Shown here piece by piece: positions 8,051-16,545 of a stretch of DNA of 64,000 nucleotides (position 1 is the first letter of the stretch; each line of letters starts with the position of its first letter). The notes below the pieces were generated by a model. That model was not told where the DNA came from, searched no databases, and saw only the letters and a program-made list of their open reading frames with translations. Both the position numbers and the translations under genes were made by a program. This DNA comes from Herminiimonas sp. (GTDB lineage Bacteria > Pseudomonadota > Gammaproteobacteria > Burkholderiales > Burkholderiaceae_D), in contig JAQGLW010000189.1 of NCBI GenBank assembly GCA_028292665.1, positions 1-64,000 on the forward strand. Reading direction: 5' to 3'.

Positions 8051-9175
8051 ATGAAGCGCCTGCTGCTTTTGTTCGTCTGCTGTTTTTGCGCATTGAATGC
8101 CTATGCACACAAGCCCAGCGACAGCTATTTAATATTGGGCGTTGAGGGCAACACAATTACCGGCCAATGGGATATCGCACTGCGCGACCTGGATTTTGCA
8201 ATTGGATTGGATGCCAATGGCGACGGTGCGATTACATGGGGCGAAGTGCGTGCGAAGCATTCCGACATTGCAGCTTACGCGATGTCGCGTCTGCAATTGT
8301 CCGCTGAAGGCAAAACATGCCCCGCGCGCGTGACCGAGCATCTGGTGGATGACCATACCGACGGCGCTTATGCGGTGTTGCGCTTCAAGGCAGAATGTCC
8401 TGCAATCGTGGGAACGTTACAAGCACGCTACGCATTGTTTTTCGATATTGATCCACAGCATAAGGGATTGTTGCGGCTGCAATATCAGGGTTCCTCCAGT
8501 ACAGGAATTTTCAGTCCTGACAAAGCAACTCAGCAATTTTCCTTGAACAAGCCGAGCAATCTCGGTCAATTCCTGGATTATGGTCGCGAAGGAGTGTGGC
8601 ATATCTGGGTAGGGTTCGACCATATTCTGTTTTTGCTGGCTTTGCTATTGCCGGCAGTCGTGTTCGATCAGCAGAAAAAATGGCAGGCGATAAGCGCATT
8701 CAAACCTGCATTTTGGGCAGTGCTCAAAATCGTGACGGCATTTACTGTTGCTCATTCCATTACATTGAGCCTGGCCACTTTAGGCATCATTAGCCTGCCC
8801 TCACGCTGGGTAGAATCGACCATTGCGGTTTCCGTCGTGATTGCGGCGCTGAACAATGTTTTTCCTTTATTCCGGGAGCGCCGCTGGGTGATGGCATTCG
8901 TGTTTGGCTTGATTCACGGCTTCGGTTTTGCCAGCGTATTGACCGATCTTGGTTTGCCGCAAAGCGCATTGATACTGGCTTTGGTAGGTTTTAATTTGGG
9001 TGTGGAAGCCGGACAGCTGGCGATCGTCGCCGTGTTTCTGCCGATAGCATTTTCGCTGAGGCATACATGGTTGTATCGACGTATTATTTTATTGTGCGGT
9101 TCTCTTGTCATCGCCGCTTTGGCGATGATTTGGCTGATAGAGAGGGCGTTTGATTTGAAAGTACTGACGTTTTAA
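8051..9175 (+). CDS. HupE/UreJ-family membrane protein with EF-hand-like loop
   Basis: 374 residues. A signal peptide (1-19, ending NAYA) is followed by HKPSDSYL and an extracytoplasmic region of about 165 residues. The C-terminal membrane part (about 185-370) holds the conserved GVWHIWVGFDHILFLLALLLP, then VTAFTVAHSITLSLA and FGLIHGFGFASVL. The His/Asp-rich helices fit the HupE/UreJ family, implicated in Ni/Co uptake. Residues 54-65 (DANGDGAITWGE) match the 12-residue EF-hand calcium loop pattern. No urease or hydrogenase gene lies nearby, so the substrate is unknown. Confidence 0.8.
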   Translation: MKRLLLLFVCCFCALNAYAHKPSDSYLILGVEGNTITGQWDIALRDLDFAIGLDANGDGAITWGEVRAKHSDIAAYAMSRLQLSAEGKTCPARVTEHLVDDHTDGAYAVLRFKAECPAIVGTLQARYALFFDIDPQHKGLLRLQYQGSSSTGIFSPDKATQQFSLNKPSNLGQFLDYGREGVWHIWVGFDHILFLLALLLPAVVFDQQKKWQAISAFKPAFWAVLKIVTAFTVAHSITLSLATLGIISLPSRWVESTIAVSVVIAALNNVFPLFRERRWVMAFVFGLIHGFGFASVLTDLGLPQSALILALVGFNLGVEAGQLAIVAVFLPIAFSLRHTWLYRRIILLCGSLVIAALAMIWLIERAFDLKVLTF

Positions 9176-9196
9176 TCGACGTCCCGCAGTTCAATG

Positions 9197-9754
9197 TCAT
9201 TTAAATTCGGATGGTGATACCTCACGCCATTCGCCGGGCCAAAGAGGATGCTTTTCCAATGAGAACGAACCGATTGCAATTCGAATCAGCCGTAATGTTG
9301 GTAATCCGACTGTCGCCGTCATTCTACGTATCTGGCGGTTTTTACCTTCCGCGAGAGTAACGGCCAGCCAACTGGTCGGCTTGTCAGCGCGCTGACGGAT
9401 TGGCGGATCACGCGGCCATAGCCATTCCGGCGATTGTATCTGCCTGGCCTGACATGGTTGCGTAACGAAATCTCCCAAATCAAGCGGACTACGCAGCCGG
9501 GCCAGAGCGGCAGCATCCGGCACACCTTCCACTTGTGCGAGATAAGTTTTAGGTTGCTTATGGTCAGGATGGCTGATGTCGTGCTGCAGTCGCCCATCGT
9601 CAGTTAACAGCAGCAAGCCCTCGCTATCGGCATCAAGCCGCCCGGCAGGGTATATATCAGGAATGTTCAAATAATCAGCCAAAGTGGCGCGCGTAGAATG
9701 CGGCGAGAATTGACACATTACTTGATATGGCTTGTTGAATAATATGAGTGGCAT
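9197..9754 (-). CDS. rluE: rRNA pseudouridine synthase (RluE-type)
   Basis: 185 residues from the ATG at 9754; a TTG at 9790 would add 12 residues but has no family likeness. RluE makes one pseudouridine in 23S rRNA. Motifs visible: LILFNKPYQVMCQF at the N-terminus, YPAGRLDADSEGLLLLT with the catalytic Asp of the GRLD motif, EGKNRQIRRMTATVG, and LRLIRIAIG. The S4 domain found in some relatives is absent, as expected for RluE. The rluE-icd neighbourhood is the same as in E. coli, which supports the assignment over RluB/RluF. Confidence 0.87.
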   Translation of the reverse strand: MPLILFNKPYQVMCQFSPHSTRATLADYLNIPDIYPAGRLDADSEGLLLLTDDGRLQHDISHPDHKQPKTYLAQVEGVPDAAALARLRSPLDLGDFVTQPCQARQIQSPEWLWPRDPPIRQRADKPTSWLAVTLAEGKNRQIRRMTATVGLPTLRLIRIAIGSFSLEKHPLWPGEWREVSPSEFK

Positions 9755-9922
9755 ACTAAGAGTTTGTGTCAGATAGGGATGGTTGACCAAGTTTTTTATG
9801 GATGAAAATCTTATTGTTTCGCCGACGCGCCAAGCATAAAACCAATCGAGCTGATTTTATCGCCGGGATAAATGTTGTAAAACCATGGCGTACAGTAAGA
9901 TTCTAGTGCATAATGCAAAGTT

Positions 9923-9943
9923 GTCTTATGTCTTATATAAGAC
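9923..9943 (+). promoter_or_regulatory. Candidate operator upstream of icd
   Basis: Two direct half-sites GTCTTAT (9923-9929, 9930-9936) are followed by the inverted half-site ATAAGAC (9937-9943). The last two form a perfect 14-bp palindrome. It ends 7 nt before the icd -35 box, a position suited to an activator. The cognate regulator is unknown. Confidence 0.5.
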
Positions 9944-9950
9944 TCGTGTT

Positions 9951-9980
9951 TTGAATTGAATCGTCTATTTAAAATACAAT
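9951..9980 (+). promoter_or_regulatory. icd promoter
   Basis: TTGAAT (9951-9956), 18-bp spacer, TACAAT (9975-9980). The predicted start near 9987 leaves a short leader that includes the GGAGG at 10004-10008. Confidence 0.6.
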
Positions 9981-10013
9981 TCACTTTTTACCGCATTCAC
10001 TCCGGAGGCAACG

Positions 10014-11267
10014 ATGTATCAACATATCAAAGTGCCGGCCGACGGCAAGAAAATTTCCGTCAACGCCGATTTTTCGTTGACTGTGCCTGATAATCCTATC
10101 ATCCCTTACATTGAGGGCGATGGTACAGGTGTCGACATCAGCCCTGTCATGATCAAGGTGGTCAATGCAGCTGTAGCAAAGGCTTATGGCGGCAAGCGCA
10201 AGATCCACTGGATGGAAATCTACGCAGGTGAAAAATCGACCAAAATTTATGGTCCGGATGTATGGATGCCTGAAGAAACGCTGAAGGCAGTGAAAGATTA
10301 TGTTGTTTCGATCAAAGGTCCTCTGACTACGCCAGTCGGCGGCGGTATCCGTTCGCTTAACGTTGCGCTACGCCAGGAACTCGATTTGTACGTCTGCCTG
10401 CGGCCGGTGCGCTACTTTACAGGCGTGCCATCGCCGGTGCGCGAGCCTGAAAAGACCGACATGGCCATCTTCCGTGAAAATTCGGAAGACATTTATGCCG
10501 GTATTGAATGGCAAGAGGGTTCCGAAGGCGCGAAAAAGCTCATCGATTTCCTGATCAAGGAAATGGGCGTCAAGAAAATTCGCTTTCCCGGCTCGTCAGG
10601 AATCGGCATCAAGCCGGTCTCTCGCGAAGGGACCGAGCGCCTCGTGCGCAAGGCGATCCAGTACGCGATCGACAACGACAAGCCATCGGTCACGATCGTC
10701 CACAAAGGCAACATCATGAAGTACACCGAAGGCGCCTTCCGCGACTGGGCATATGCTCTGGCGCAAAAGGAATTCGGTGCCAAGCTGATCGATGACGGCC
10801 CTTGGTGCAAATTCAAAAATCCGAAGACCGGCAAGGAAATCATCGTCAAGGATTCGATCGCTGATGCATTCCTTCAGCAGATTCTGTTGCGTCCGAATGA
10901 ATACAGCGTTATCGCGACGCTGAATCTGAATGGCGACTACGTTTCCGACGCATTGGCCGCACAGGTTGGTGGCATCGGCATTGCGCCGGGTGCGAATTTA
11001 TCCGATTCGGTGGCAATGTTCGAGGCAACGCACGGTACGGCACCCAAATATGCGGGGAAGGATTATGTAAATCCGGGTTCGCTCATTCTTTCCGCCGAAA
11101 TGATGCTGCGTCACATGGGTTGGACTGAAGCGGCTGATCTGATCATCAGTTCGATGGGTAAATCCATCAAGTCGAAGAAGGTGACGTATGACTTTGCGCG
11201 TTTGATGGAAGGCGCGACGCAAGTGTCATGCTCCGGTTTCGGTGATGTGATGATCCAGAATATGTAA
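10014..11267 (+). CDS. icd: NADP-dependent isocitrate dehydrogenase
   Basis: 417 residues, same size as E. coli Icd (416). It oxidatively decarboxylates isocitrate to 2-oxoglutarate in the TCA cycle. Visible features: [13 protein letters not shown] near the N-terminus and [20 protein letters not shown], where Ser114 matches the serine phosphorylated by AceK in E. coli. Further motifs are [14 protein letters not shown] and [19 protein letters not shown] of the cofactor and substrate site. A strong GGAGG lies 5 nt before the ATG. Its own promoter, a palindromic operator candidate and a terminator bracket it as a single-gene unit. Confidence 0.97.
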   Translation: MYQHIKVPADGKKISVNADFSLTVPDNPIIPYIEGDGTGVDISPVMIKVVNAAVAKAYGGKRKIHWMEIYAGEKSTKIYGPDVWMPEETLKAVKDYVVSIKGPLTTPVGGGIRSLNVALRQELDLYVCLRPVRYFTGVPSPVREPEKTDMAIFRENSEDIYAGIEWQEGSEGAKKLIDFLIKEMGVKKIRFPGSSGIGIKPVSREGTERLVRKAIQYAIDNDKPSVTIVHKGNIMKYTEGAFRDWAYALAQKEFGAKLIDDGPWCKFKNPKTGKEIIVKDSIADAFLQQILLRPNEYSVIATLNLNGDYVSDALAAQVGGIGIAPGANLSDSVAMFEATHGTAPKYAGKDYVNPGSLILSAEMMLRHMGWTEAADLIISSMGKSIKSKKVTYDFARLMEGATQVSCSGFGDVMIQNM

Positions 11268-11288
11268 TTCGTGGGATTTTGAAATATG

Positions 11289-11316
11289 AAAAAGCCGGGG
11301 AATCCCGGCTTTTTTC
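11289..11316 (+). terminator. Intrinsic terminator of icd
   Basis: Stem AAAAAGCCGGG/CCCGGCTTTTT (11289-11299 with 11304-11314) around GAAT, followed by more T residues; 22 nt after the icd stop. Confidence 0.92.
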
Positions 11317-11693
11317 TTCGTGTCGGCTTTATTACGCGCCGACATTTTCATTGAATGTCGACAGTTTGTTCGAATGTAAACCGGATCAGCTTTGCTTACT
11401 CTCGTGTCTGGTTTGCGTTTAACGTTTAGACAATGCATTTCTGTCGTCTGAAAATTTTGCTTCTGCCGACGTATGTTGTCGCTGTGCGGGTATGTTAATT
11501 TGATCTCTTGATACAAGACTGATTTCAAAACAGCGCTGAAATTCATGATGTATTGCTGCAAGGATAATCTTTTCAGGTTTATGCTCTTTTATCGCTGATT
11601 CTATTTGGATTGATTACACGATAATTATCAATTATCAATTATCCAATCGTCGATATATAACAGAGCCGGAATATACCCAATAAATAATGACAA
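11317..11693. other. Gene-free AT-rich spacer between icd and csp
   Basis: About 375 nt with no convincing gene; a minus-strand frame at 11226-11561 has no coding character. It contains a small hairpin CGACATT..AATGTCG near 11340-11360 and three perfect tandem copies of AATTATC at 11623-11643. Confidence 0.4.
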
Positions 11694-11721
11694 AAAAATC
11701 CCCGCAATTGCGGGGATTTTT
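11694..11721 (-). terminator. Intrinsic terminator of csp
   Basis: Perfect palindrome AAAAATCCCCGC-AATT-GCGGGGATTTTT. On the minus strand it is followed by further T residues and lies 21 nt after the csp stop. Confidence 0.92.
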
Positions 11722-11742
11722 ACAACGCTGCTTAATTTACAA

Positions 11743-11946
11743 TTAAGGAGCTTGAATATTTGAAGCTTGCTTGCCTTTGGGGCCTTGCGTGACTTCGAAT
11801 TGGACTTTTTGACCTTCTTTCAGGGTCTTGAAGCCATTCATTTGGATTGCGGAGAAGTGCGCGAACAAATCTTCGCCACCGTCGTCCGGAGTGATAAAGC
11901 CAAAACCTTTGGAGTCATTGAACCACTTGACGGTACCTGTTGCCAT
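11743..11946 (-). CDS. Cold-shock-domain protein (CspA family)
   Basis: 67 residues forming a single OB-fold cold-shock domain. The RNP1 motif KGFGFITPD and RNP2 motif DLFAHFSAI are intact, with [14 protein letters not shown] at the start. Such proteins bind single-stranded RNA and melt structure at low temperature; non-cold-induced paralogues exist, so induction cannot be read from the protein. Its place next to clpS-clpA recalls cspD-clpS-clpA in E. coli. A long structured leader (11947 to about 12070) and a strong terminator suggest regulation at the mRNA level. Confidence 0.93.
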   Translation of the reverse strand: MATGTVKWFNDSKGFGFITPDDGGEDLFAHFSAIQMNGFKTLKEGQKVQFEVTQGPKGKQASNIQAP

Positions 11947-12070
11947 AAAAGCGTCTTTCTAATATAGACTAATCACACGAGCCGTAAAAGCAAGAAGCCT
12001 CGCGTAACGCTGCCCCCTCTTAAAACTTGCTCACTTCATATCAATAAGTGCCTACCGACACTTATCAATA
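11947..12070 (-). promoter_or_regulatory. Long 5' leader of the csp mRNA
   Basis: From the predicted start near 12070 the csp transcript would carry about 124 nt before the ATG. A hairpin ATAAGTG/CACTTAT (12044-12050 with 12059-12065) forms near its 5' end. Long leaders that change fold with temperature are known for cspA mRNAs; that behaviour here is inference. Confidence 0.45.
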
Positions 12071-12076
12071 ATTACC

Positions 12077-12105
12077 ATTGTTTGCGGAAAAAATAAAAAA
12101 GTCAA
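12077..12105 (-). promoter_or_regulatory. Candidate csp promoter
   Basis: Minus strand TTGACT (12105-12100), 17-bp spacer rich in T, and AACAAT (12082-12077). The -35 is good; the -10 matches consensus at four of six positions. Confidence 0.45.
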
Positions 12106-12183
12106 GTTTTTTGCAGAATGACGTAAGTTTTTTTATGTGATGCCGCAAAATAAACCCTTGATTTAGGGTATTCCAGCGTCATC

Positions 12184-12236
12184 TGCGCACTATCAAGAAA
12201 GCGCGTAATATCAATATAAATATCAAACAGTGCGCA
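12184..12236 (+). repeat. Inverted repeat upstream of clpS
   Basis: TGCGCACT (12184-12191) and AGTGCGCA (12229-12236) enclose 37 nt of AT-rich DNA. It may be a hairpin or paired regulator half-sites in the csp-clpS intergenic region; function unknown. Confidence 0.35.
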
Positions 12237-12279
12237 TGTTGCGTGTTGCGCCCGTAGTTGAACGCATTAGAATAGACGC

Positions 12280-12594
12280 ATGGCAACTAAGGATCAGAAC
12301 GGTACTGTCCTGTCGCGGCAAGAGCAAAAACAAGAGCTCAAGCCGCCGCCGATGTACCAGGTATTGTTATTAAATGATGACTATACGCCGATGGAATTCG
12401 TCGTTGCGATCATTCAGGAATATTTCAATAAAGACCGCGAGACCGCGACGCAAATCATGCTCAAGGTTCATCGTGACGGAAAAGGTATGTGCGGAGTGTA
12501 TCCTAAGGATATCGCCGGCACTAAAGTTGAACTCGTTTTAACCCACGCCAGAAAAGCAGGGCACCCCCTGCAATGCGTGATGGAGGAAGCATGA
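12280..12594 (+). CDS. clpS: ATP-dependent Clp protease adaptor ClpS
   Basis: 104 residues. ClpS binds the N-domain of ClpA and delivers N-degron substrates. The core [17 protein letters not shown], the helix [16 protein letters not shown] and the tail [10 protein letters not shown] are typical. The unstructured N-terminal extension is about 25 residues. The stop codon overlaps the clpA start (ATGA at 12591-12594), so the two are translationally coupled. No Shine-Dalgarno precedes the ATG. TTGCGC-16-TAGAAT (12246-12273) would start transcription at the ATG itself, suggesting a leaderless message. Confidence 0.96.
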   Translation: MATKDQNGTVLSRQEQKQELKPPPMYQVLLLNDDYTPMEFVVAIIQEYFNKDRETATQIMLKVHRDGKGMCGVYPKDIAGTKVELVLTHARKAGHPLQCVMEEA

Positions 12595-14891
12595 TTGCGC
12601 AGGAATTGGAAGTTAGTTTACATATGGCCTTTGTGGAGGCCCGACAGGCTCGGCATGAATTTATCACCGTTGAGCACTTGTTATTGGCGTTGCTCGATAA
12701 CCCATCGGCGGCAGAAGTATTGCGTGCCTGTGCGGTGAATATCGAGGATTTACGCAAAACACTGACCAACTTTATCAGTGACAATACCCCTACGGTACCT
12801 GGTGCAAGCGAAGTCGACACGCAACCGACGCTCGGCTTCCAGCGAGTGATTCAGCGTGCGATCATGCATGTCCAGTCCGCATCCAACGGCAAGAAGGAAG
12901 TAACCGGCGCCAACGTGCTGGTTGCGATTTTCGGCGAGAAGGATTCGCACGCGGTCTATTATCTGCATCAGCAGGGAGTGACCAGGCTGGATGTCGTGAA
13001 CTTCATCTCGCACGGGGTGCGCAAGGATCAGCAGGTCGATGCGCAAAAAGCGCCGGAAGGTGCCGAAGATGCGCAGACGGAAGGCCAGCAAAAAGAGAGT
13101 CCGCTGGACCAGTTTACGCAAAATCTCAACAAACTTGCAGCTGACGGCAAGATCGATCCATTGATCGGTCGTGAGGCCGAGGTCGAGCGTGTGATCCAGA
13201 CGCTGTGCCGTCGCCGTAAAAACAATCCGCTGCTTGTCGGGGAAGCCGGCGTCGGCAAGACTGCGATCGCCGAAGGCCTTGCCTGGCGCGTGACGCAAGG
13301 CGATGTGCCCGAGATTTTGCAGAACGCCGTCGTTTATTCGCTGGACATGGGTGCGCTTCTGGCCGGGACAAAATATCGCGGTGATTTCGAACAGCGCCTG
13401 AAGGCGGTTCTGAAGCAACTGAAAGATAATCCTAACGGCATTCTTTTTGTCGATGAGATTCACACAATCATCGGTGCAGGATCTGCTTCCGGCGGTACGC
13501 TGGATGCGTCCAATTTGTTGAAGCCGGCGCTTGCCAGCGGTCAGCTGAAGTGCATCGGCGCGACGACATATACGGAATTCCGCGGTGTGTTCGAGAAAGA
13601 CCATGCACTGTCACGCCGCTTCCAGAAAATCGATGTGAATGAACCGACTGTCGAGCAGACGGTGCAAATCCTGCGCGGCTTGAAGTCGCGGTTCGAAGAG
13701 CATCATGGCGTCAAATATTCCGCTTCGGCCTTGACATCGGCGGCTGAGCTGGCTGCGCGCTTCATCAATGATCGCCATTTGCCCGACAAGGCGATTGATG
13801 TGATCGACGAAGCCGGTGCGGCACAACGCATCCTGCCGAAATCGAAGCAGAAAAAGACGATCGGAAAATCCGAAATTGAAGACATCATTTCGAAAATTGC
13901 ACGCATCCCGCCGCAATCGGTCAATCAGGATGACCGGACCAAGCTGCAGACGATCGATCGCGATCTGAAGAATGTCGTGTTCGGCCAGGAACCGGCGATC
14001 GAAGCACTGGCATCCGCCATCAAAATGGCGCGTGCAGGATTAGGCAAGACCGACAAGCCGATTGGTTCGTTCCTGTTTTCCGGCCCGACCGGTGTCGGTA
14101 AAACCGAGGTGGCGAAACAGCTTGCATTCATTCTCGGCATCGAACTGATTCGTTTCGACATGTCGGAATACATGGAGCGTCACGCGGTCAGCCGCTTGAT
14201 CGGCGCGCCGCCGGGTTATGTCGGATTCGATCAGGGCGGGTTATTGACCGAGGCGATTACGAAAAAGCCGCATGCGGTGCTGTTGCTGGATGAAATCGAG
14301 AAGGCGCATCCGGATATCTTCAACATCCTGCTGCAGGTGATGGATCATGGCACGCTGACCGATAACAACGGCCGCAAAGCCGACTTCCGTAACGTCATCA
14401 TCGTCATGACGACGAATGCGGGTGCGGAAAGTCTGCAGAAGCGCTCCATCGGTTTCACCGACAAGAAGGAAGCCGGTGACGAGATGGCGGATATCAAGCG
14501 CATGTTCACGCCGGAATTCCGTAATCGTCTGGATGCCATCATCAGCTTCGGCGCACTGGATGAAGAAATCATTCTGCGTGTAGTGGACAAGTTCCTGATG
14601 CAACTCGAAGAGCAATTGCACGAGAAAAAAGTGGAAGCGATCTTCACGGACAGCCTGCGCAAGTTCCTCGCGAAGAAAGGCTTTGATCCATTGATGGGCG
14701 CACGTCCGATGTCACGCCTGATCCAGGATATGATCCGCAAGGCGCTGGCAGATGAACTGCTGTTCGGCAAGCTCGTCGCCGGCGGTCGCGTGACAGTTGA
14801 TATGGATGAAAAAGACCAGATCAAACTGGATTTTGTCGAAGGCGATGCGCCGCCTCCGGCAGCGCCTCAAGAAACAGTGGAAGTCGAATAA
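12591..14891 (+). CDS. clpA: ATP-dependent Clp protease ATP-binding subunit ClpA
   Basis: 766 residues from the ATG at 12591 ([14 protein letters not shown]), which overlaps the clpS stop and has GGAGG upstream; the frame extends six codons further upstream but only inside clpS. ClpA is a AAA+ unfoldase ring that feeds ClpP. An N-terminal Clp repeat domain (about 1-145) is followed by two AAA+ modules with Walker [10 protein letters not shown] and GPTGVGKTE, the sensor segment HTIIGAG, and a C-terminal D2-small domain. The acidic Pro-rich tail is unremarkable. The clpP gene is not in the window. Confidence 0.97.
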   Translation: MIAQELEVSLHMAFVEARQARHEFITVEHLLLALLDNPSAAEVLRACAVNIEDLRKTLTNFISDNTPTVPGASEVDTQPTLGFQRVIQRAIMHVQSASNGKKEVTGANVLVAIFGEKDSHAVYYLHQQGVTRLDVVNFISHGVRKDQQVDAQKAPEGAEDAQTEGQQKESPLDQFTQNLNKLAADGKIDPLIGREAEVERVIQTLCRRRKNNPLLVGEAGVGKTAIAEGLAWRVTQGDVPEILQNAVVYSLDMGALLAGTKYRGDFEQRLKAVLKQLKDNPNGILFVDEIHTIIGAGSASGGTLDASNLLKPALASGQLKCIGATTYTEFRGVFEKDHALSRRFQKIDVNEPTVEQTVQILRGLKSRFEEHHGVKYSASALTSAAELAARFINDRHLPDKAIDVIDEAGAAQRILPKSKQKKTIGKSEIEDIISKIARIPPQSVNQDDRTKLQTIDRDLKNVVFGQEPAIEALASAIKMARAGLGKTDKPIGSFLFSGPTGVGKTEVAKQLAFILGIELIRFDMSEYMERHAVSRLIGAPPGYVGFDQGGLLTEAITKKPHAVLLLDEIEKAHPDIFNILLQVMDHGTLTDNNGRKADFRNVIIVMTTNAGAESLQKRSIGFTDKKEAGDEMADIKRMFTPEFRNRLDAIISFGALDEEIILRVVDKFLMQLEEQLHEKKVEAIFTDSLRKFLAKKGFDPLMGARPMSRLIQDMIRKALADELLFGKLVAGGRVTVDMDEKDQIKLDFVEGDAPPPAAPQETVEVE

Positions 14892-14914
14892 TCCGGCAAA
14901 ACTGTATTGCTCTC

Positions 14915-14952
14915 AAGCCCGAATTCATGCATGCGTGAATTCGGGCTTTTTT
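14915..14952 (+). terminator. Intrinsic terminator of clpS-clpA
   Basis: 13-bp perfect stem AAGCCCGAATTCA/TGAATTCGGGCTT with an 8-nt loop and a following T run, 24 nt after the clpA stop. The convergent lipoprotein gene ends just beyond it. Confidence 0.9.
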
Positions 14953-14959
14953 ATCGGCG

Positions 14960-16030
14960 TCAAGGAAAGAGCGGTTTTCTGGCGGCCTGCTTGGCTTTTA
15001 CATCCGCCGCGATTTTTTCCATCACGGATATCCGGTAGCCGGTAGCCGGATGAATTGCAGTATAGCTGTTCGGCACGGTAGCCGGATATTGGCTTGCAAG
15101 GCGCTCCCAGAACGGGATTGCCCGATCGATGTTATAGCCTGCGCGAGCGAGCATGAACAACGACAACGTGTCGGCTGCAGCATCCAGTTCCTGCGGTGTG
15201 GGCTTGACACCGGCGGTTCCGGCCATTGCAGTCATGTCAGGATGGATGCGGATCAGGTTGTCGATGATATCGCCGACAGTGCCGCTCATGTTCTGTTTGG
15301 TCGCATGCAAAAGCGAATTGTGCGCCATTTCCTTGGCTAGTACATAAGCCAGCTCTTCATCGGATCGCGCGAAGTTCATCATGCCGCGAGTGATCATCAC
15401 ACGGCGTCCATCGTTATAGGCATTGACGTTATCGGCGTTGCCGAGTTCGATGCTGTAGGCGCAGGCGCGTGTCAGCGGAACATTCAACGGCACTTCTGCG
15501 CCATCCCGCAGGACATTGAGTTTGATACTGGAACGCGCGCCGACCAACGGCAAAAGAGCAATGGCAGCCTGGCGCTCGGCATCCGGTCCTTCCGGCATCG
15601 GCTTGCCCTCTACCGCAATCAGCTTGTCGCCGCGCCTGACGCCGGCGCGCGCTGCGCCGCTTCCCGCCAGCACGCCCGTCACCTGCAAGCGTTCGTCCAG
15701 CCCGAACAAGGTTTGAGCGGCATCGGCCAGATCGGCGGAATAGGAATATTTGTTTTTAGCGGTGAAGCCAAGCAAGTTACGCGCATTGCCCTTGCATAGT
15801 TCGGGATTATTGACCAGCAGCGGCGCAGCTACGCGGTACAGGCGGTCTTGCAGCGATACCAGGGAGCGCAATGTCGCCTGTTCTGCAGCGCCGATTTGAG
15901 GCGTAACGACTTGCGGTATCGGCTGTGATGGCGGCGCCTGCGTTGCACATGCTGCAAGCAGCAATGCAATGGGCAGCAATGCAGCCGGCAGCTTCAATTG
16001 GAATGGGACTAGCTGGGCTATGCGATGCAT
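14960..16030 (-). CDS. PDZ-M48 lipoprotein with altered zinc motif
   Basis: 356 residues from the ATG at 16030 (GGAGAG 5 nt upstream); an ATG four codons earlier overlaps the dut stop. The lipobox LLLAAC places Cys28 as the lipidated residue. A PDZ-like segment (GVLAGSGAARAGVRRGDKLI) lies around 115-145. The peptidase part follows with RRVMITRGMMNFARSDEELAYVLAKEMAHN and later ELDAAADTLSLFMLARAGY. The M48 motif HExxH reads KEMAH here: Lys233 (AAG) replaces the first zinc-binding His. The protein may be a non-peptidase or may bind metal differently. It probably follows dut in the operon. Confidence 0.8.
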   Translation of the reverse strand: MHRIAQLVPFQLKLPAALLPIALLLAACATQAPPSQPIPQVVTPQIGAAEQATLRSLVSLQDRLYRVAAPLLVNNPELCKGNARNLLGFTAKNKYSYSADLADAAQTLFGLDERLQVTGVLAGSGAARAGVRRGDKLIAVEGKPMPEGPDAERQAAIALLPLVGARSSIKLNVLRDGAEVPLNVPLTRACAYSIELGNADNVNAYNDGRRVMITRGMMNFARSDEELAYVLAKEMAHNSLLHATKQNMSGTVGDIIDNLIRIHPDMTAMAGTAGVKPTPQELDAAADTLSLFMLARAGYNIDRAIPFWERLASQYPATVPNSYTAIHPATGYRISVMEKIAADVKAKQAARKPLFP

Positions 16031-16041
16031 ATCTCTCTCCA

Positions 16042-16491
16042 TTAATGTTTTCCGGTGCTGCCGAAACCGCCGGCACCGCGCTCGCTTGTGTCGAATTCTT
16101 CCACGATGTTAAACCCGACCTGCAACACGGGGACAATTACCAACTGTGCCAGCCGCTCCATCGGATTCAGTATGAATCGAGTCTGGCCGCGATTCCAGGT
16201 GGACACCATCAGTTGGCCTTGGTAATCGGAGTCGATCAACCCTACCAAGTTCCCCAGCACAATACCGTATTTATGGCCCAAACCGCTGCGCGGCAGAATC
16301 ATCGCAGCATAACCCGGATCTGCGATATTGATCGCCAGGCCGGTCGGTATCAAATGCGTGACGCCCGGCTCGATGGCCAGCGGAGCATCGATGCAGGCAC
16401 GCAAATCCAGGCCCGCACTGCCCGCAGTGGCATAACCCGGCAGTTGGTCTTTCATGCGTGGGTCGAGAATTTTGACGTCGATAGTTTTCAT
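16042..16491 (-). CDS. dut: dUTP diphosphatase
   Basis: 149 residues, normal for trimeric dUTPase. It hydrolyses dUTP to dUMP and PPi, supplying the thymidylate pathway and keeping uracil out of DNA. All five motifs are readable: [40 protein letters not shown] and the C-terminal [11 protein letters not shown]. It lies 54 nt downstream of coaBC, and dut next to coaBC is a widely conserved pairing. Confidence 0.97.
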   Translation of the reverse strand: MKTIDVKILDPRMKDQLPGYATAGSAGLDLRACIDAPLAIEPGVTHLIPTGLAINIADPGYAAMILPRSGLGHKYGIVLGNLVGLIDSDYQGQLMVSTWNRGQTRFILNPMERLAQLVIVPVLQVGFNIVEEFDTSERGAGGFGSTGKH

Positions 16492-16545
16492 GGTTTCAGG
16501 TGATGATGCGTGCCGGGTTTGGCGACACTCAGGGTGATGTGGAAT

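Noticed and set aside
11226-11561. 111-codon minus-strand frame downstream of icd
   Set aside because: It overlaps the icd end and its terminator, is AT-rich and has no protein-like pattern or ribosome-binding site.
11623-11643. Three tandem AATTATC units
   Set aside because: Short, AT-rich and isolated; likely simple-sequence slippage rather than a regulatory array or CRISPR.
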